The position numbers and the translations under genes are program-made. Shown here in pieces: positions 6,622 through 8,793 of a DNA stretch of 8,793 nt. Origin of the DNA: Candidatus Spyradosoma merdigallinarum (GTDB lineage: Bacteria > Verrucomicrobiota > Verrucomicrobiia > Opitutales > UBA953). The stretch spans positions 1 through 8,793 of the forward strand of contig DVOG01000173.1 of the NCBI GenBank assembly GCA_018713755.1, given 5' to 3'. How positions within the stretch are numbered: the first letter of the stretch is position 1; the number at the start of each line of letters is the position of its first letter. Below the pieces are notes generated by a model that saw nothing but the letters and a program-made list of their open reading frames with translations, was not told where the DNA came from and did no database searches.

Positions 6622-7377
6622 TCAGAGCGTTACGGGAACGCCCGCCGTTCCCGCCGCGCCGTTTCCGTCCGTTTCTCCGGCGGTTTCTTTCTGCGGAGGC
6701 GTTTCTCCGTCGAAGACGACGCGGACGGAAATTTCCGCGCCGGGGCGGTTTTTCAGCGCGCGGATTTCGCTCAGCCACTGCGCGGCGAAGCGCTCGAAGG
6801 CGCGTCGCGCGGCGTCGCGCACGACGGCGGACTTGGCGTGGCTTTTCGCGGAAATCATCAGGCGGCGGGAAATTTTCTCGTGGAGCGCGTCCGTCATTTC
6901 GTCGCGGTTGAAGCGGAGGAGCCCGATGTCGCGCTCCCAGGCGAGGCGCGACGTGTCGAAGGCCACGGGGAGCACGGGAGCGAGCTTCGGCGCGTCGACG
7001 CGGCAGAGCACGCCGCCGCCTTTTTCTTCGACGGAGACGCGAATCGGCTCGGAGATTCTCACGAAGAAGCGGAAGACGGCGGGCACGCGGACGCGCAGCG
7101 ACGAGGCGCCGAGCTCGGCGGGAACGTTTTCCCACGCGTCCGTCAGCTCGAACGTGAGCGTCGATTCCAGCACGGCGAGTTCGAGGACGTCGCCCTGCGT
7201 CGCGCGGATGCGCGCGATTTTTTCGGAAAATTCTTCGCTGATTTTCCGCTGCAGCAGCGCGTCGGACAAGTCCGTTCCCGTCGCGAATTTCAGGGCGAGC
7301 ACCGCTCCCGCGGCGGCGGAGAGCAGCATCGCCGCGAGGAAGAGCGCGATTTTCATTTTTCCCGGAAAGAGGCTCAT
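6622..7377 (-). CDS. Membrane-anchored protein of unknown function
   Basis: A 251-residue protein. Residues about 8-30 (MKIALFLAAMLLSAAAGAVLALKFA) form an uncleaved signal anchor or signal peptide, placing the rest outside the cytoplasm. Residues about 40-170 look like mixed beta/alpha structure (ELAVLESTLTFELTDAW, RVRVPAVFRFFVRISEPIRVSV, GLLRFNRDEMTDALHEKISRR), followed by a helix-rich part to about 210 and a low-complexity tail rich in Gly, Thr and Pro. The pattern is reminiscent of DUF4230 proteins, but I cannot confirm this, so no function is given. A second ATG at 7356 (244 residues) is an alternative start: it begins directly at MKIALF and has GGGAAAA before it. The gene sits between dapL and nadK with gaps of 29 and 22 nt, so co-transcription is likely. 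The last codons contain a hairpin made of two words. Confidence 0.82.
   Translation of the reverse strand: MSLFPGKMKIALFLAAMLLSAAAGAVLALKFATGTDLSDALLQRKISEEFSEKIARIRATQGDVLELAVLESTLTFELTDAWENVPAELGASSLRVRVPAVFRFFVRISEPIRVSVEEKGGGVLCRVDAPKLAPVLPVAFDTSRLAWERDIGLLRFNRDEMTDALHEKISRRLMISAKSHAKSAVVRDAARRAFERFAAQWLSEIRALKNRPGAEISVRVVFDGETPPQKETAGETDGNGAAGTAGVPVTL
6633..6653. repeat. Inverted pair of CGGGAACG words inside the 3' end of a coding region
   Basis: CGGGAACG (6633-6640) and CGTTCCCG (6646-6653) form a perfect 8-bp stem with a 5-nt loop. The pair encodes the C-terminal AGTAGVP of the membrane-anchored protein, ending 9 bases before its stop codon. No T run follows, so it could shield the mRNA 3' end or attenuate transcription before nadK, but it is not a standard terminator. 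Confidence 0.6.
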
Positions 7378-7391
7378 GGCGGCGCGCGCGT

Positions 7392-7405
7392 GTTCCCGCG
7401 GGAAC
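7392..7405. repeat. 14-bp perfect palindrome of the word, between dapL and the next gene
   Basis: GTTCCCGCGGGAAC reads the same on both strands and consists of two abutting inverted copies of the word (the left copy lacks its outer C). It starts one base past the dapL stop and fills half of the 29-nt gap. With no loop and no T run it is more plausible as a protein-binding or recombination-type site than as an intrinsic terminator. Confidence 0.6.
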
Positions 7406-7406
7406 G

Positions 7407-8630
7407 TCAGGCTTTTTTCAGGCGTTCGCAGGCTTCGCGCGTCTGCTCGGCGGAGCCGAAGCCGGTGAGGCGGAAGTAGCCTTCGCCGCTGGGCCCGAAG
7501 CCGGAACCCGGCGTGCCGACGACGTTCAGGTCGTAGAGCAGGTGGTCGAAGAACTGCCACGAGGTCATGCCGTCGGGCGTTTTCACCCAGACGTAAGGCG
7601 AGTTGACGCCGCCCCAGACTTTGAGGCCGATGCCGAGCAGCGCTTCGCGGATGGTTTTGGCGTTCCCGAGGTAGCGCGCGATGTTCTCGGCGATTTCCTT
7701 TTGCCCTTCGGGCGTGTAGACGGCTTCCGCCGCGCGCTGGACGATGTAGGGCACGCCGTTGAACTTCGTCGTCTGGCGGCGGTTCCACAGGCGGCGCAGC
7801 GCGACGTCTTCGCCGCCGACCTTGACTTTGAGGCATTCCGGGACGACCGTGTAGGCGCAGCGCGTTCCCGTGAAGCCGGCGGTTTTCGAGAAGCTGCGGA
7901 ATTCGACGGCGCATTCCCGCGCGCCTTCGATTTCGTAAATGCTGTGCGGGACGTCGGGCTCCGTGATGAAGGCTTCATAGGCGGCGTCGAAAAGAATCAG
8001 CGCCTTGTTTTCCCGCGCGTAGTCGACCCAGACTTTGAGCTGTTCCCGCGTGAGCGTCGTTCCCGTCGGGTTGTTCGGGTAGCACAGGTAAATGACGTCG
8101 GCGGGCACGGACGGCAGCGCGGGAACGAAGCCGTTTTCCTCGACGCAGGGCAGGTAGACGAGGCGATCCCAGCGGCCGTCGGCGCCGAGCGTTCCCGCGC
8201 GGCCCGCCATGACGTTCGTGTCCACGTAGACGGGATAGACCGGATCCGTCACCGCGACGCGGTTGTCCGGGCCGAGAATGTCGCCGATGTTCCCGGTGTC
8301 GCTTTTCGCGCCGTCGGAGATGAAGATTTCGTCGGCGGAAACGTCGATCCCGCGCGCGCGGAAATCGTGTTCGACGACGGTTTCGCGCAGAAAGGCGTAG
8401 CCTTGTTCGGGCCCGTAGCCGCGGAAGCCTTCGGCCGTTCCCGTCTCTTCCGCCGCCTTGCGGAGCGCGTCGACGCAGGCTTTCGGGAGCGGGCGCGTGA
8501 CGTCGCCGATGCCGAGGCGGATGATCTTCGCGTCGGGCCGCGACGCCTTGAGCGCTTCGACTTTTTTCGCGATGTCGGAGAAAAGGTAGCTTCCGGGCAA
8601 TTTCAGATAATTCTCGTTTAACTGGACCAT
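7407..8630 (-). CDS. dapL: LL-diaminopimelate aminotransferase
   Basis: A 407-residue PLP-dependent class I/II aminotransferase. It converts tetrahydrodipicolinate directly to LL-diaminopimelate with glutamate as amino donor, bypassing the acyl-blocked dapC/dapD/dapE steps of lysine and peptidoglycan synthesis. The N-terminus MVQLNENYLKLPGSYLF is typical of DapL. Other marks: LGIGDVTRPLP (39-49), EGFRGYGPEQGY (67-78), ISDGAKSD (104-111), DPVYPVY (129-135), YPNNPTGT (184-191), the aldehyde-binding FDAAYEAF (214-221), and the Schiff-base lysine K249 in SFSKTAG, with GTRC (255-258) beyond it. Length matches plant and chlamydial enzymes (about 410). DapL is known from Chlamydiae, Verrucomicrobia and relatives, plants and some other phyla, which supports a PVC-like host. 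The ATG at 8630 is preceded by GAGGG at short spacing, the best ribosome-binding candidate in the window. It is first in the likely operon. Confidence 0.97.
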   Translation of the reverse strand: MVQLNENYLKLPGSYLFSDIAKKVEALKASRPDAKIIRLGIGDVTRPLPKACVDALRKAAEETGTAEGFRGYGPEQGYAFLRETVVEHDFRARGIDVSADEIFISDGAKSDTGNIGDILGPDNRVAVTDPVYPVYVDTNVMAGRAGTLGADGRWDRLVYLPCVEENGFVPALPSVPADVIYLCYPNNPTGTTLTREQLKVWVDYARENKALILFDAAYEAFITEPDVPHSIYEIEGARECAVEFRSFSKTAGFTGTRCAYTVVPECLKVKVGGEDVALRRLWNRRQTTKFNGVPYIVQRAAEAVYTPEGQKEIAENIARYLGNAKTIREALLGIGLKVWGGVNSPYVWVKTPDGMTSWQFFDHLLYDLNVVGTPGSGFGPSGEGYFRLTGFGSAEQTREACERLKKA

Positions 8631-8640
8631 AAGCCCTCAA

Positions 8641-8669
8641 GTAAAAGGTTTTTTTCTAAAAAAGTCCAA
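8641..8669 (-). promoter_or_regulatory. Possible dapL operon promoter
   Basis: On the minus strand TTGGAC (8669-8664) and TTTTAC (8646-8641) are separated by 17 nt of T and A runs, and the second box ends 10 nt before the dapL ATG. Both hexamers are only partial matches to sigma-70 boxes. If used, the mRNA would start within a few bases of the ATG. The GGACTTT stretch at the first box also occurs at a similar distance upstream of hldD (4903-4909). Confidence 0.35.
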
Positions 8670-8729
8670 GCGGAAAGCGGCGTCGTTTTTTGCGGGAACG
8701 GCGGCCCCGCGCGCGGCCGGAGAAAAAAT

Positions 8730-8758
8730 TTGACGTTGCGGAGACAAAGTCGTAAAAC
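8730..8758 (+). promoter_or_regulatory. Sigma-70-like promoter for a divergent plus-strand gene
   Basis: TTGACG (8730-8735) matches the -35 consensus in five of six positions. After a 17-nt spacer, TAAAAC (8753-8758) matches the -10 in four of six. An ATG lies 18 nt beyond the -10 (8777). Together with the dapL upstream region this makes 8631-8776 a divergent intergenic space. The middle of it holds one CGGGAACG word (8693) and a GC-rich, weakly self-pairing stretch (8702-8719). Confidence 0.55.
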
Positions 8759-8776
8759 AGGCGTTCAAATTTTTGC

Positions 8777-8793
8777 ATGAGACCACGCCAGCC
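8777..8793 (+). CDS. Start of a possible divergent gene, cut by the window edge
   Basis: The ATG at 8777 opens five complete codons (MRPRQ) before the window ends. The only support is the well-spaced sigma-70-like promoter just upstream. There is no Shine-Dalgarno (GTTCAAATTTTTGC precedes the ATG), which fits the other genes here. The product cannot be guessed. Confidence 0.3.

Larger units (their letters stand above)
14..8700. repeat. Dispersed 8-base word CGGGAACG/CGTTCCCG, 50 copies
   Basis: CGGGAACG starts at 14, 180, 670, 925, 1141, 1207, 1296, 1355, 1520, 1745, 1865, 2484, 3494, 3557, 3571, 3635, 3641, 3862, 4050, 4989, 5028, 5320, 5868, 5921, 6467, 6633, 7119, 7399, 8120 and 8693. CGTTCCCG starts at 51, 160, 2328, 2844, 3951, 4252, 4486, 4521, 5359, 5386, 5488, 5716, 6219, 6646, 7273, 7661, 7863, 8058, 8190 and 8436. 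These are hand counts. Of the 50 copies, 44 lie in coding sequence and 6 between genes. About two thirds of the plus-orientation copies are preceded by G (GCGGGAACG). The longest stretch without a full copy is about 650 bp (2852-3493). Eight more sites keep the six-base core GGGAAC/GTTCCC with one flanking base changed. The function is not shown by the sequence. Confidence 0.9.

Noticed and set aside
6622..7914. A longer 430-residue reading of the membrane-anchored protein
   Set aside because: The added part overlaps dapL in another frame and is Arg-rich nonsense; the hydrophobic anchor starts after the ATG at 7377 or 7356.
14..8700. Reading the repeated word as a CRISPR array, REP element or transcription-factor regulon
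   Set aside because: Spacing is irregular, copies are mostly inside codons of conserved genes, there is no shared flanking sequence beyond a base or two, and the density is far too high for a specific operator.
14..8700. Reading the word as a Chi-like or KOPS-like polar replication motif
   Set aside because: Not excluded, but set below the uptake/recognition idea: such motifs are strand-biased along a replichore, while here the two orientations are 30 and 20, and inverted pairs at gene ends fit uptake words better.
8702..8719. GC-rich hairpin between the divergent promoters
   Set aside because: Only a 5-bp stem (CGGCC/GGCCG) with an 8-nt loop in a very GC-rich stretch; it could arise from composition alone.

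Overview
The window suggests a Gram-negative, G+C-rich bacterium, most likely from the PVC group (Verrucomicrobiota, Lentisphaerota or Kiritimatiellota), probably living in an animal gut. This is an inference. It rests on an LL-diaminopimelate aminotransferase (the DapL route), an ADP-heptose epimerase for LPS core, a secreted GH84 N-acetylglucosaminidase close to the Bacteroides O-GlcNAcase type, and the near absence of Shine-Dalgarno sequences.

Layout. All complete genes lie on the minus strand. Read in their direction, a likely operon runs dapL (7407-8630), a membrane-anchored protein of unknown function (6622-7377), nadK (5772-6599) and rnhB (4966-5760), with gaps of 29, 22 and 11 nt. Separate units follow: hldD (3871-4866) with a promoter-like box close to its start, a secreted GH84 enzyme (1308-3779), and a secreted thioredoxin-fold protein (203-1231). 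A strong, probably bidirectional hairpin terminator sits at about 155-196. Past it is the N-terminus of a putative lipoprotein (1-125) that runs off the left edge. At the right edge a sigma-70-like promoter (8730-8758) points the other way, toward the first codons of a plus-strand gene.

The genes are mostly cell-wall, cofactor and housekeeping functions plus secreted glycan-degrading and envelope proteins. No mobile element, CRISPR array, RNA gene or obvious defence system is visible.

The unusual feature is written across the genes rather than in any one of them. The 8-base word CGGGAACG/CGTTCCCG occurs 50 times by hand count (30 and 20 by orientation), about once per 175 bp; fewer than one copy is expected by chance at this composition. 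It lies in every minus-strand gene and in most intergenic gaps, and it pairs head-to-head in hairpins at or near several gene ends. Synonymous codon choice bends to it. Gly-Thr is coded GGA ACG in 15 of 15 cases where the preceding residue lets the word form and in 0 of 7 where it does not. Val-Pro is coded GTT CCC in 21 of 25 cases where the next codon starts with G and in 0 of 5 otherwise. This resembles the imprint of DNA uptake sequences in Neisseria and Pasteurellaceae, or of HIP1 in cyanobacteria. The role here is not shown by the sequence and remains a hypothesis.
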